DNA of 13,575 nucleotides from Phellopilus nigrolimitatus (lineage: Eukaryota; Basidiomycota; Agaricomycetes; Hymenochaetales; Hymenochaetaceae): positions 1-13,575 of the forward strand of contig JAJOHG010000570.1 in assembly GCA_021029095.1 (NCBI GenBank), written 5' to 3'. Within the stretch, counting starts at the first letter, position 1, and every line of letters begins with the position of its first letter. Below, one piece after another: positions 1 to 10,977 of this stretch. The notes beneath the pieces are model-generated. The model did no database searches and was not told the DNA's origin. It saw only the letters and a list, made by a program, of their open reading frames with translations. A program made the translations under genes and the position numbers.

Positions 1-521
1 CGATGCACGATCGGGATGTCGCCGCCCGGTATCCTGTATACAGTAATGTCGCCTGTCTTGTACCTCTGACTTGTAGGGTTCGTGAGGAAGAGCAGGTCGC
101 CACGGTAGAATGCTGGTTCCATCGAGCCACTGCATTAACATGACGAACAACGGGCATTCCGGTGATTTAGAATATAGAAAGAAGTCCAGATTTACGAAGT
201 CAAGAGCATTGGTTTAGAGTTCATCTCTCCTAATTGCGAAGGCCAAGCGAGACACACCTCAAGACGACAACGATGGGCGACTCGGTATTGCACACTAGCC
301 CAAGACCCTTCCAAATCATGAGACCTGACGCGATGACGGACGCGAAATTGAGTGCCTGAAGCAGAACCTAGAATGTGCAGAGAAAACAGAGCAGATGCCC
401 GTACAGCTTCAGCCTCTTATTATGGACAGCAGAACGATTTGCGGAGGTGCAGTGAAGTGAATGCGAGACGTACGTAGCGCAACCCGAGCCGCCTGAACGT
501 TTTGAGCTCCTCCCCGAACAT
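1..521 (-). CDS. SEC11: Signal peptidase complex catalytic subunit SEC11 (3' part missing at window edge)
   Basis: SEC11 is the ER membrane serine protease that cleaves signal peptides in the signal peptidase complex. The start at 519-521 gives [16 protein letters not shown], the usual SEC11 N-terminus. Exons read as 474..521, 258..367 and 1..129 (continuing off the edge), with introns of 106 and 128 bases bounded by GT..AG. Exon 2 encodes a membrane segment ([15 protein letters not shown], about residues 21-35). The junction of exons 2 and 3 rebuilds the catalytic box SGSMEP with the nucleophile Ser55. Exon 3 continues [12 protein letters not shown] and [19 protein letters not shown], which supplies the catalytic His95. 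The remaining catalytic Asp and the C-terminus lie outside the window. No frame break is seen. The reading frame is open about 80 codons upstream of this ATG, but the family start supports 521. Identity is firm from motifs; the exact introns are my reading. Confidence 0.9.
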
Positions 522-2249
522 CCTGGGTCGAAAACGAGGAGAGCAGGTTCTATAAACACGGCAAAAGAGAGAAGCGGGAAGAGAGCTCAGGAGAAGAAGC
601 GTATCTATAGTATTGAAGTCTGAGGACACGGAGAACACGAATGCCACGACCGTGACACGCTCGTTGGGGGAAGCCACGTGGTCTCCCGAAGACCGTCTCG
701 GTTCGCACGTAGATCGCAGTACAAGCACAGCAACCATGGACGAGCCTGAGTTCCGTAGCATGTCATGTCTCCTCTGTTCAATCCCCCATCCAGAACAGCT
801 GTATTCTGGCCTGCTTCACGCCTCGTTCTGTAGGCGCCAACTCATTCGATTACTCTTCTCTGATTTTTACCATGCGACAATTCATTCGCGTTCCCATTCA
901 CATTATCCTTTTTTAGCACCTCACGCTCCTCGAGAGAGGCAGAGCAACCTATCCTCTGCAGACTATCACCTACAAGGCTGGGAATTGTCTTACGACAGTA
1001 TCAGGAACCCATCACCATCCACCTCGCATTCAGCTTTTCATTTGCAAGAGCCTCAACCTGATGTAGGCTACTTGAAGACGAGAATTTGCATGTTATGCAG
1101 CAGCATAATAAATTAGCGTTAAGTATGGAACTACGAGGTGAGCGCTAACTTTGTTTCCAGACCTTATAATGGAATTAAACATACAATCACCCAGCGCGGG
1201 ACACTACCCACTTGATATAAGGGAGACCGAAGATGGGCAACCTACACATCTTACATCAGCCCTTTTTGAGCCGAGAGATTGTAAATTGTGCCATTGTCGA
1301 GGGAACCAGCATCAAGGACTTACATCTCCAGACACGGTATTCTTGGACCATTGGACCAAGTCGTCAAAAAATACTGACATTGATACCCAATTCACTTGTA
1401 CACGTCCTATCGTCCTACGCTACCTATGGAAGCGTATGCGTATGCATTTTGGTTGGATGGAGTAGAGTATTTGGACACAACAAGGCCTTTCAACTGAAGA
1501 CACATAACAGGACAAGTCTACCAAGGACCAGCGCTATTTAGGGCAGAGTGTAACGAAGAGGCATCTGACAAGGAGGATGGGAGTACGGCTGGAAAAGAGA
1601 ACAACAAGGAAACGGTTGAAGGAAAGTCGGATTGATATGTCGTCGCAAGTCAAATTGAACCACGAATAACCAAATTGAAATCGTAAAGTCGGAACTGTAG
1701 ATCTGGCTATCACCCCTTGTCCTCGTTGATGGTACTTATAACGACAAACGTTAGATAGGCACCACTCAAACAAGCATGGCAAGTTGTGAGACACGTAAGT
1801 AAGTACACAAGAGGATAACAGTTTGCGCTGAGCTTGTTCTATATATTATCTGCTCACGTGGTCTCTTCGACGCGTTATTGGTGTTTGTTGGTGTCACCCG
1901 ACAAATTCCTTCGAGGCAGTGAATGACATATAGCAAGAAATCCAATATATAAAAAGCAATAGCATAGTGCAAAACATAATATGTCGTTAATTAATGTATC
2001 TACCAAATGTCCATTGTCCAGTGCACATATTCAATAATATATGAGCCATGAGTAAACCTACATACTGCTAGCAAGTCCATAAACCCAAGGAAAGTACAAG
2101 AGCGCACGAGTGGCCTCTAAGCGAGAAAAAAATGACGAAGTCCAATCAAAACAATGTCTTTCATTTTATCATTCATGACCTAAGAAGCGGGACTAGAATG
2201 TGTACCACGTCAGCCCGGATTGATCCGTAAAACGGTGCGGGAATTCAAC
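522..2249. other. Intergenic region without a recognised gene
   Basis: This 1.7 kb stretch lies upstream of SEC11 and downstream of the peroxidase stop. No protein family is recognisable in any frame. The longest plus-strand open frame (ATG at 736 in a good initiation context, stop near 1116) has no domain, no low-complexity bias and no convincing splicing partner. Two copies of an 11-base string, CACGTGGTCTC, occur at about 675-685 and 1856-1866; each contains a CACGTG E-box. The part from about 1900 to 2060 is AT-rich. The SEC11 promoter must lie in the first few hundred bases, which include a pyrimidine-rich stretch on the minus strand near 565-580. I see no RNA gene or mobile-element terminus. 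Confidence 0.5.
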
Positions 2250-3458
<1,209 letters not shown>

Positions 3459-3534
3459 TTACTTGCAAGGACGTCGAGAGGAGGGGGAAATAAAACCTTG
3501 GAGTTTTCGGATCCTTCTGTTCGTGTTCAATTGT

Positions 3535-3542
3535 CTTTTATA
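3535..3542 (-). promoter_or_regulatory. Probable TATA box of the manganese peroxidase gene
   Basis: The minus strand reads TATAAAAG about 90 bases before the peroxidase ATG at 3446, a usual distance for a fungal core promoter with a short 5' leader. Highly inducible secreted peroxidase genes commonly have a TATA box. Position and match are seen; function is inferred. Confidence 0.6.
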
Positions 3543-3704
3543 CCTGTTGAGCACAACAACTTGAATTACAGCACCTTTAGCTAATGAAGGTGATGCGATG
3601 CTTACGGCGTACGAAACGCGTCGGCGCGACGAAATCGTGTGAGCGGAGAGCGCGTGCGTACGGGTCATCAACATAGCTCGACCAATCGTAACTGGTTTGT
3701 TCCA

Positions 3705-3711
3705 GCGCGCA
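3705..3711 (-). promoter_or_regulatory. Possible metal-response element (TGCRCNC) upstream of manganese peroxidase
   Basis: The minus strand reads TGCGCGC, which fits the degenerate TGCRCNC consensus proposed for metal-response elements in fungal manganese peroxidase promoters. It lies about 260 bases before the start codon. The 7-base degenerate motif is expected by chance fairly often, so support is weak and depends on its position upstream of an MnP gene. Confidence 0.25.
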
Positions 3712-3965
3712 GATAAATGCATAGCATACGTCCATGTTTTCATTGAGAGCCAGCGGAGCCGACACAGACCTGATTCCGCCAAGAGCACAGCTAGGGGGAA
3801 GGGGCTGTTGCGATCAGACGGGCGATCATGCGCCTGCCATGTTTTTAGGCACATTGAGAATGCAATATTGATCGGCAGCTGAAGAAGGTGATAATTATCG
3901 TCTCGTCGGACAATCGCACGGTAGTGCATGGTGCGCTGCCTTGAGTTTTTTTTTTTTTGAAACGG

Positions 3966-3988
3966 GCCTAGATTTTCGCCTAGATTTT
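3966..3988. repeat. Short tandem direct repeat GCCTAGATTTT
   Basis: The 11-base unit GCCTAGATTTT occurs at 3966-3976 and again at 3978-3988, with one base between, directly after a 13-T homopolymer. The two copies match exactly. It lies about 520 bases upstream of the peroxidase start. It may be replication slippage or a paired protein-binding site; nothing in the sequence decides. Confidence 0.6.
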
Positions 3989-4700
3989 TAGAAAGGACGG
4001 GCGCTCGCGGGAACTCTCAAAAGGAGAAATATATTTTTGAGAAGATTATTGGCTTGACCCATGTCTGGAGCGGTCAGCTTTGGTGAAAGAGACTTCTGCT
4101 GAAAATGCCGATCGAGCAAATCACCCCAGATTCCAGTGTTAAAGCTGGAGGGTTCATCTCCGCTGGATGTTTAATTTCTTCAAATGAGAATGAAGCTTTG
4201 AGTTCATCAAAGCACAGCAAATTGAGGCTCATTTTCGCCTACTTTTGATACGCATTGCCCAAGGACAAATACTGAGATCGGCGATGAGGCGGACACTTGG
4301 GCGGGTATCAAGATACCAGATAGGCGTATAACTCGGGCCCGAATATATTCACAGCATCGGGTTGCGATGCCGTATGTATTGACGGAGCAAGCCCAATAAT
4401 GGACTGCGGAATCAGAGCATGTAAAGAAGTCTCGAGTTTTGTCAAAGTTTTGTGGAAGGAAGTTGGAAAGGGACGAGGAGGATGCCATCATGACGCGTCG
4501 GGCTTTCCGGTTTGTGGGAAAATATCATCCGGCACGTGAAGCGTTGAACGATGAGGCGCCTGCACGGCGAGGACCACAACTTGAACTGCTCCTGCGACCT
4601 GGATCTTGTATATTCACCTTCTCAGCATTGTATGAAACTCATTTCGTTCGTGAAATCCTTGAGACGATCTTTCAAAAACCGACACCTCTCTGTCGGAGCT

Positions 4701-6053
4701 ATGGCGCTATCTGAGTTTCTGTTGGACAGCAAGGAGCAATACTTGAGTGCAGTGCGCGAGGGGAAGGGGCAAGACTGGACTGTGGTCATGGGAAATGAAG
4801 CAGGAGGTGCGCAACATACCAGTTTTTCGATTACTACCCGCATACGTACTTTTCATACAGATCTTGACTCGATCGCGTCGTCAATAGCATACTCTTGGTT
4901 TGCGACGACAGTGAAGAAAACTCCCGCGGTCGCTCTCATCCAGACACGGCATGAAGATATAGCACTGAGACCAGAAAACATCCATGCCTTTTCACTGGCT
5001 TCACTCACGCCTGATCAGAGAGAGCTTCTGTGTATCGATGATATCCCCCAGTCTCATCCGTTCCCTTCCAATAAGTTTGCTCTTGTGGATCACAACCACC
5101 TGCTATCCCGATTCTCGGAAGGGAATGAAGACGCCAAGGTGGTCGCTGTACTAGATCATCATGACGATGAGGGATTGTACAAGGATACCGCAGATCCCAG
5201 GATGATCATCGTCCCGACGGGAAGTGCGACGTCCATTGTTACGCAACACATACAGTTCTCCAGCCCGAGCGTGGAGATTGAAATACCTGCGGAACTTGCA
5301 ACCCTTCTATTCTGCGGTATCCTCGTAGACACCGACGGACTGAAGCCTAACGGGAAGGCAGAGCTGCTTGATCACGAATCGGCTGCATTCTTACTCCCGC
5401 GGTCATCTTTCGCATCCTCCGACCAGTTTGGCGCTCATTCTGTTGCAACTTTAGAACTTCATAGTTCTTCCCCCGTGCAATTTCTCACACAGGAACTTCT
5501 AGAGAAGAAGTCTTCCGTCGCGCAGCTGTCGACGACGGATCTCCTTCGTCGCGATTACAAGCAATACGAATGGCTCGCATCGTGGATGCCCGATGAACAT
5601 GCTGTTCGTGTTGGCCTTGCCACGGTCCCTGTCGACCTAAAGACCTGGATCCCCCGGGACATCTCTGAGTTCTGGAGCTCAGTCGACAACTACATGGATG
5701 CGTGCGGCCTCGACATTTTAGGAATCCTCACGTCGTTCCACGGTAAGCCGAAGAAGAATAAGAAGGGAAAGCACAAGCGCCAGGTACTGTTTATCGTGCG
5801 TCATGCAGACGGGGGCGAACTCGAAGAGCGACTGTGGGCCGGCTTAGAAAGTAGCGCAGTCCTCGAACTCGAGCGGCATTCGATGCACAAGTATGCAAAA
5901 GGTGCGGCTGCCGACAGTGGTGTTGGCGAGCGAAGCGCGCGCGCATACAAACAGGGCAATGTGAAAGCGTCGCGGAAAGCTATCGCGCCGCTTCTCAAAG
6001 AGACCATCGAAGGGGCCTTTAAGAAAGACGAGGCAGGATCGGATGCGAAATAA
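4701..6053 (+). CDS. PPX1: Exopolyphosphatase PPX1 (DHH/DHHA2 phosphoesterase)
   Basis: PPX1-type enzymes remove terminal phosphate from inorganic polyphosphate in the cytosol and mitochondria. Exons 4701..4806 and 4861..6053 join to 432 aa (yeast PPX1 is about 400). Splicing the 54-base intron restores the first metal motif GNEAGDLDSIASS (residues 31-43, Asp36 and Asp38). Further metal motifs are VDHN (111-114), the DHH motif LDHHDDEG (133-140) and DTDG (192-195). A DHHA2 domain follows, from about residue 250, with LLRRDYKQY and the nucleotide or phosphate-binding C-terminal region. The start at 4701 was chosen because it fits the family N-terminus and has G at -3 and G at +4; in-frame ATGs at 4632 and 4551 would add 23 or 50 residues. 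The intron is a multiple of three without a stop, so an unspliced reading stays open. Animal prune proteins share the fold, but the motifs fit fungal PPX1 best. Confidence 0.9.
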   Translation: MALSEFLLDSKEQYLSAVREGKGQDWTVVMGNEAGGAQHTSFSITTRIRTFHTDLDSIASSIAYSWFATTVKKTPAVALIQTRHEDIALRPENIHAFSLASLTPDQRELLCIDDIPQSHPFPSNKFALVDHNHLLSRFSEGNEDAKVVAVLDHHDDEGLYKDTADPRMIIVPTGSATSIVTQHIQFSSPSVEIEIPAELATLLFCGILVDTDGLKPNGKAELLDHESAAFLLPRSSFASSDQFGAHSVATLELHSSSPVQFLTQELLEKKSSVAQLSTTDLLRRDYKQYEWLASWMPDEHAVRVGLATVPVDLKTWIPRDISEFWSSVDNYMDACGLDILGILTSFHGKPKKNKKGKHKRQVLFIVRHADGGELEERLWAGLESSAVLELERHSMHKYAKGAAADSGVGERSARAYKQGNVKASRKAIAPLLKETIEGAFKKDEAGSDAK

Positions 6054-6476
6054 AATTCAGAAAGAACTCGTTCAAGATCTGCGGTCAATCTACAGTATGT
6101 ACAATAAATAAATGAGTGAATCACAATGGAGATGTTAGAATACAGCGATGACAGTTCAAATACATGTGCCATGAATTTATAGCCAACCCCATACATCGTC
6201 TGTAGATTGCGAGATCAAGGATGGCCTGGCAAATCCAAGCGTATAGGAATCTCCAGGAAGGCCTTTCTTGAGCTAGATCGGACACTGAAGAAAATCGAAG
6301 TGTCTCTTCAACCTATAAATCAGGTATAAGGCCAAGACCTGCATTTCATGAACTAGATGGGCGCCTTACTGTTATGAGGGAGGGTGCTAGCCACCCGGGT
6401 CGCAATTGACCATACGAGTGTGTGGGTTTATCCCTTCCTAACTTCTCTCCGATTAACATTCCTTACACACAAGCGA
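6054..6476. other. Convergent 3' intergenic region between PPX1 and the kinase gene
   Basis: The stop codons of PPX1 (plus) and the kinase (minus) face each other across about 420 bases. Apart from the AATAAA motifs near the left end I see no coding frame, repeat or RNA gene. It presumably holds the two 3' untranslated regions, which may overlap. Confidence 0.55.
6103..6112 (+). terminator. Polyadenylation signal candidates for PPX1
   Basis: AATAAA occurs at 6103-6108 and AATAAAT overlaps it, about 50 bases after the PPX1 stop codon. Position and sequence fit a eukaryotic poly(A) signal; fungal signals are degenerate, so this is a plausible rather than proven site. Confidence 0.5.
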
Positions 6477-8975
6477 CTAAACGCTTGTTGGCCCTACAAG
6501 ACCTCCCACCGCTGCCCAAGCCTCTTCTGCCATCCTCTTCGCACGCTCCGGCAAGCCCATGCGCGCCTTTCCTTTATGCTGCTGCTGGTAAACCGAGTCG
6601 CGGTGATGTGGCAGCCCCACGCCATCTTCCGCGAGCCAGCGGCACACGATGTCCTCATTCCCGTCGTCCAGGAGGCCCTCGCCCGGTCGCTCCACGTAAT
6701 CGTAAGAGGTGTTGCGGGGATTGACTGGGTGTTGCTTATTCGGATGGAAGGCTGGATGGTATAAGTTTTCGGTATGAGCGAGTATGCTCAAGATGCTCCT
6801 GAAGAGAATGGATAGAACTTACGCGGCCTTTGTTTCGTGAAAATTGCTGTCCAATCGCTCTGAGTGCTAGTGTAAAAATCGGTTAGGAATAAGTGAGGGT
6901 AGCCGGACGGACAAAGAGCATTACAATTCAGAAAAGTATTCATGCGACTTAGCATCGTGGCCCTGCAGTCGTTGAGCTGGCTCAGCGACCAAGAGCTGCA
7001 GAAAGAGAATTCAGTCAGTTCTCCTTCTCGCACAACTGAGATGACAACCAAACAGCGGAGACAAATTGACGGAGGCCCGGGTGCATGGAAAGCAGGAACA
7101 GTTGAGTGAGGTCTATTTCACCCTGCTGGATCGCAAATACGGCAGCATCGTCGTCCGGTTCGTCGATGAGATCCTAAATTTTCTGTTAATAATGGGACAA
7201 ATAACGGTGAAGCTTAACAGCATACGCGACCTGTCGCGAGTTCAAACAACGTTATTCCGAGGCTCCAAAAGTCTATTGCAGTGCCGTATCCGCGTCCTGT
7301 TGCGCCGTTGAGCAGTACTTCGGGTGCTGCATACTGAATGGTAAATATGGGGATTTGATCTCTCAGCCAACGATCGTCCTTTACAGTTGCGCTGCCGAAG
7401 CCATGCAAAACTGGATCCGGAGCCAAATTACCGCCTGCCATGGAGCCTTCTGACAGAAAGCACGACCCGCCGTAGTCAGCCAGAATACAGTGTCCTTCAG
7501 TGTCGACGAGAATATTCGTCGGCTTCACGTCATGATGAATTATCCCCATGTTATGCAGGGCAAGTATGGCGATTATCTACGCACAACAACACAAAAATTG
7601 GTAAGAGATTTCGAAATAACAAAAGGGATACTAACCACTTCAGCGACCATGAGCTTAAACCTGTGCGGATCCCTTAATTCGGTGTGCCTGGCCGCACCTC
7701 TTCCCAAATCACCGCCTTGATAATATTCCTAAAGCGCAGGAAGACAAGGAAATCATGTCAACAAACATCCAAATCATATTTTAGCAGACTCACAAGCACC
7801 AAATGCACATTTCCTCTGTACTGCCAGACCCACTCCTTGACCGCTGCTGGTCTGGATAGAAACGGCGCTTCCTCCCTACCCTTCTTCCACACCCTCCATA
7901 GCACCTTTACCTCGCCCGCGATGCTCGCCGCCTCCCGACGGCTGCGCACGCGGCGGAGGGCAATTACTTTAATTGCGTACTGCGCGTGAGTGCGTAAATG
8001 AAGTGCGAGCATCACCTTCCCGAAGCCTCCCTCGCCAATCGTCCCAGCGAACTGGTACTCGAATGTGTAGACAGCTGGGGTGAGTACGGCAACAGGTACG
8101 AGCCATGTGCCATCGCGAATATGGTTCTGAGGGTGATTGGGGCCGCTACGCGTTACAGTACTAGGGATAGTCAAGTTAGCTTCGTTCAGCGGAGGTTCGG
8201 CGGAGGCAAAAGGGGAGCGAGAGGGCCATGATTCGGCGGGCGCGTTTGCTTGAACCACGACACCCCAAAGTCCAGGAGATTCTGGTCTCGGTGGCCTGAT
8301 AGGAGCATCCGACGGGGGCTGTTCCCAGATATTCGCAGCACCTAAATCGGGGAAGGTGGCTCTTTGAATTGGGAAGTCTCCGAAGCTCGAGGTCATGCTC
8401 GATGCTGCAGAGTCCAGAATCGCCTCCAAACTTGATCTCGGTCTAGGCTGTGAGCCGGTCACGGGAATTTCTGTACCACCATCGCCACCGTCGGAGGCGG
8501 TTGAACCTAATTGAGCCGCGCTATCTAACGGTCCAGGGGCATTATAAATTTCTGATTGGGATTGAAGTGCGGCCGGCACGAGACTCGGACCCGCTCCACG
8601 TTCTGCTCCTCCACCAATTCTGTTTGGAATAGGTGGAGAAACGACGATGGCGCCACTCTCTGTAGCGTCGCGATATACGCCAATTGTATCGGCACTGATA
8701 GCTCGTTTGCGTGCAGGGTTTGCAGCGCAACCAGGTTGTGTGGATATGCCCGCATTGTCAAGCGCTGTACTGACATCTTCGGGGCTTCCTCGCGGAGGCA
8801 AACTTGGAGGCCTAGAAAAGATGATTTCGTCACCATCGTCGCGATTATCATTAGCCGGGGCACTGGCTTTGCCTTCGTTATTGTTTGTCGCTCTAGCCAC
8901 ACCAACGCTTCGCGATCGACGCGAAACCTTCAAGGCTTTGAGTCGCGCTGCCAGAGCTTTGAGCCTTTTGATCAT
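6477..8975 (-). CDS. Ser/Thr protein kinase with long disordered N-terminus and AGC-like tail
   Basis: Seven exons (7794..8975, 7636..7728, 7226..7576, 7054..7173, 6925..6995, 6823..6866, 6477..6751) join in frame to 711 aa; the six introns are 52-71 bases. Residues 1-25 are basic; about 26-300 are Ser/Pro/Gly-rich and probably disordered. The kinase domain starts near 305: Gly loop GEGGFGKV (314-321), Lys336 in AIKV, Glu355 in helix C, EYYQGGDL in the hinge, HHDVKPTN (439-446, catalytic Asp441), DYG (459-461) in place of DFG, APE (509-511), DFWSLG (527-532) and Arg591 in the last lobe helix. The tail has DWTAI, then PPFHPN (620-625) and NPRNTSYDY, as in AGC kinases, but no clear FxxF hydrophobic motif. 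All key catalytic residues are present, so it should be active. It resembles AGC-like kinases that I recall as frequent in Agaricomycetes; substrate unknown. One donor (GTTTGG at 7053) is weak. Confidence 0.85.
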
Positions 8976-10375
8976 AACACCAGCTTACTTCAACGATGCG
9001 AGAGAGAGAGAGGGAGAGAGAGAGAGAGATCAATGTCCGATGTCGGCCAGCGTGTCGGAAGTAAATCGAGGTTGCGCAGCACTCTTCTGGCCCAGCTCCA
9101 GCGCCGGCAGACGTTGATTTGCCTCGTTAGACCGAGTAGTATATGCGTACAGTTCCGATGAGCTTCGAAGGAGTGAATAGAAGCGGGCGACTCATAAAAC
9201 GAGTGAAGCGATAGAAGACGGGATTGCTGACTGTTACCGCACTAGAAGATGAAATAGGGGATTTAACATAATGATCGATGACCTCGACGACTGCTGAAGG
9301 CACATTTCGACATCTAGACGTACCCATCAGGCTAACTAACTCTGCGTCAGCATGTCAATCTGTCGAAGGATAATACCAAGATATAAATGTCGCACAACAC
9401 ACCAGCGTCAAGCACAGGTGGAGAAAGGCCCCCAGAGCAACCCTTCAGGGAGAACGAAACAACTGTTTGTAGTCGGCCGCATAGACTTATACTATGACAT
9501 TTGCCTCCGAAGACATTCGAAGATTCGGTACGGGTAATAGCATTCAATCTAAGCAGGTCGAGAGAAGTAGCTGAAATCAGATAGCTTGGCCTACTGACGC
9601 CCGGGAAGCTGTGTCGTCTTGGAGATAAAGGTAAGGCTTGCGGCTAGTCCGAGCTAACGGCCGTCGCGTGTGTTTCCTGTGTCTGTCCACCAATCGTATT
9701 ATGTAGGCTATTGTGCTTCGAAGAGAGCGATTCGACGATTGCGCGCAGGCGAATAGTCATAGAAGCAGGAGCGTATTCACAGATGGGATGATGAATGTTA
9801 CAATGGTTCGCTAGTCCCAGATATTAAAGCCGAATGGATCCACGGAAACGTCTCAAGATAGCCCAGCCTCAAATTAACCTGTAAAAAGTGACCGGTGTGT
9901 GAAAAGTAGGCCGCGATGGTTACGTCGACGTCGAGTTCCGAAGTTCGAAGGGTACTGGCGAAAGAGAGGAACCTCGATAAAGCTATAATCTCCGAAGATA
10001 TGCCCGAGGCGGAAATGTATTAGAAGCAGCGCTTGCCACTTGCGCCCGAAGAGACCATAGGGAACACGGATCCTATTGGTCACGACGCGACCGAGTTTTC
10101 TGATATACACAGCGGACGCTTTCTGCAATAAAAGTATCAGCATTTACTGCATGATCCGAAAATAATACTGCCCCAGTACACAAGCTAACGTTTTCTGAGC
10201 AATAGGGGAGGGGTAAGTCATGTTCGACGTAAATCCTAATGATACAGTATGTGCAAGCTTATGCCGGCTCTGGCGTACAGCCAATCGGGAGCAGAGCAAC
10301 GGAAAAAAATATCATGCGCACATAGGATCGTGGCCATGGAGGACGCGGGTTTGTATGCAGCTATACGCCCCGTGT
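8976..10375. other. Intergenic region without a recognised gene
   Basis: This 1.4 kb separates the kinase start from the RCF1 stop. It holds the kinase promoter, the GA microsatellite and the RCF1 3' end. The longest open frames here (for example 9874-10143 on the minus strand, rich in basic residues) have no domain I recognise and no splice-linked partner. I see no terminal repeats, reverse-transcriptase or transposase motif, and no tRNA. Confidence 0.5.
9000..9029. repeat. GA/CT dinucleotide microsatellite beside the kinase start
   Basis: About 30 bases of GA repeat with a single GGG interruption at 9012-9014. Seen from the kinase gene it is a CT tract 25-54 bases before its ATG. Pyrimidine-rich tracts just before start codons are common in fungal promoters and leaders, so it may influence transcription start choice; as a microsatellite it is also likely to vary in length between strains. 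Confidence 0.85.
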
Positions 10376-10977
10376 TCAGTCCTTCTTTGGCCAGCCCAGC
10401 CATGACGACCAGCTCGAGGACGCAGATTGTGACGACGGCGCCGACGCAGCACGGGATACCGACCCAGGTGGTTTGGGCCCGGAATCCGCTACAGATGACA
10501 CGTTTTCCGTCCCTGTGCCTGCTCCCGACGCGCCTGCACCGGTGCTTCTCACACTCGACTCGATGTGGTGCGCCTCCTCCGCCTCCTTCAACCTCTTCTC
10601 GAATTCCTTATGCTCGTACGCGGAGGTCGGGGGCGGTATGCTAGGGTGTGCGTTACCCGTGAGGACGCCCACACCCATCTCCTGCACGCCGGCCGCGACG
10701 ATCGCGACGATGGTGAGACCCTGTGCGAGCACGCGGGCGCGCAACCAGCGCTGGTATCCAACCGAGTCGCGCTGGTGCATCCGTTTGAATGCAATTCCAA
10801 GCGCACCGGCCGTTGCGACCATGCCTGGCAAGGGGTCACGCGCGGCACGAATCAAATTTGGTGTGGTTACTTGTAAGTGTGCAAGAACGTACCGATTGGA
10901 ATGAGTGGATGCTTCCTCATTTGCCTGGTGAACTTGTCAAAAACGCTCGGCTGCTTGGGCTCCTCTTCATGTTCCAT
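10376..10977 (-). CDS. RCF1: HIG1-domain respiratory supercomplex factor 1 (RCF1-like)
   Basis: RCF1 is an inner mitochondrial membrane protein that associates with complexes III and IV and helps cytochrome oxidase assembly. Exons 10893..10977 and 10376..10824, with a 68-base intron (GTACGT..CCAG), encode 177 aa. The junction rebuilds KHPLIPIGMVATAGALGIAF, the first transmembrane segment of the HIG1 domain. The diagnostic motif QX3RXRX3Q is matched exactly by QRWLRARVLAQ (residues 53-63), followed by the second membrane segment GLTIVAIVAAGV. An acidic and basic helix (KEFEKRLKEAEEAHHIE) leads to a Ser/Ala/Gly-rich tail ending WLGWPKKD, longer than in many fungi. The ATG at 10977 is the first in frame, but the frame stays open upstream to about 11064 behind an acceptor-like TTAG, so another N-terminal exon is possible. 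The EMC2 stop lies 320 bases upstream. Confidence 0.85.

Noticed and set aside
420..761. Longer SEC11 start with about 80 extra N-terminal residues
   Set aside because: The frame is open, but SEC11 proteins start at the MFxEELK motif at 521, and the extension has no targeting or domain features.
613..1116. Plus-strand open frame of up to 167 codons upstream of SEC11
   Set aside because: No recognisable domain, a non-ATG first codon in the longest form, and no convincing splice continuation; it looks like chance openness in intergenic DNA.
3459..3929. 156-codon minus-strand frame upstream of the peroxidase
   Set aside because: It covers the peroxidase TATA box and promoter and has no family resemblance.
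4207..4491. 94-codon minus-strand frame beginning MMASSSSL between the peroxidase and PPX1
   Set aside because: No domain, and no splicing partner was found; it lies in the shared divergent promoter region.
9874..10143. 89-codon minus-strand frame, basic and repetitive in Arg
   Set aside because: No reverse transcriptase, integrase, transposase or other domain can be recognised, and no terminal repeats flank it.
10473..10904. 143-codon plus-strand frame over RCF1
   Set aside because: Antisense shadow of the RCF1 coding exon, which has the diagnostic HIG1 motif.
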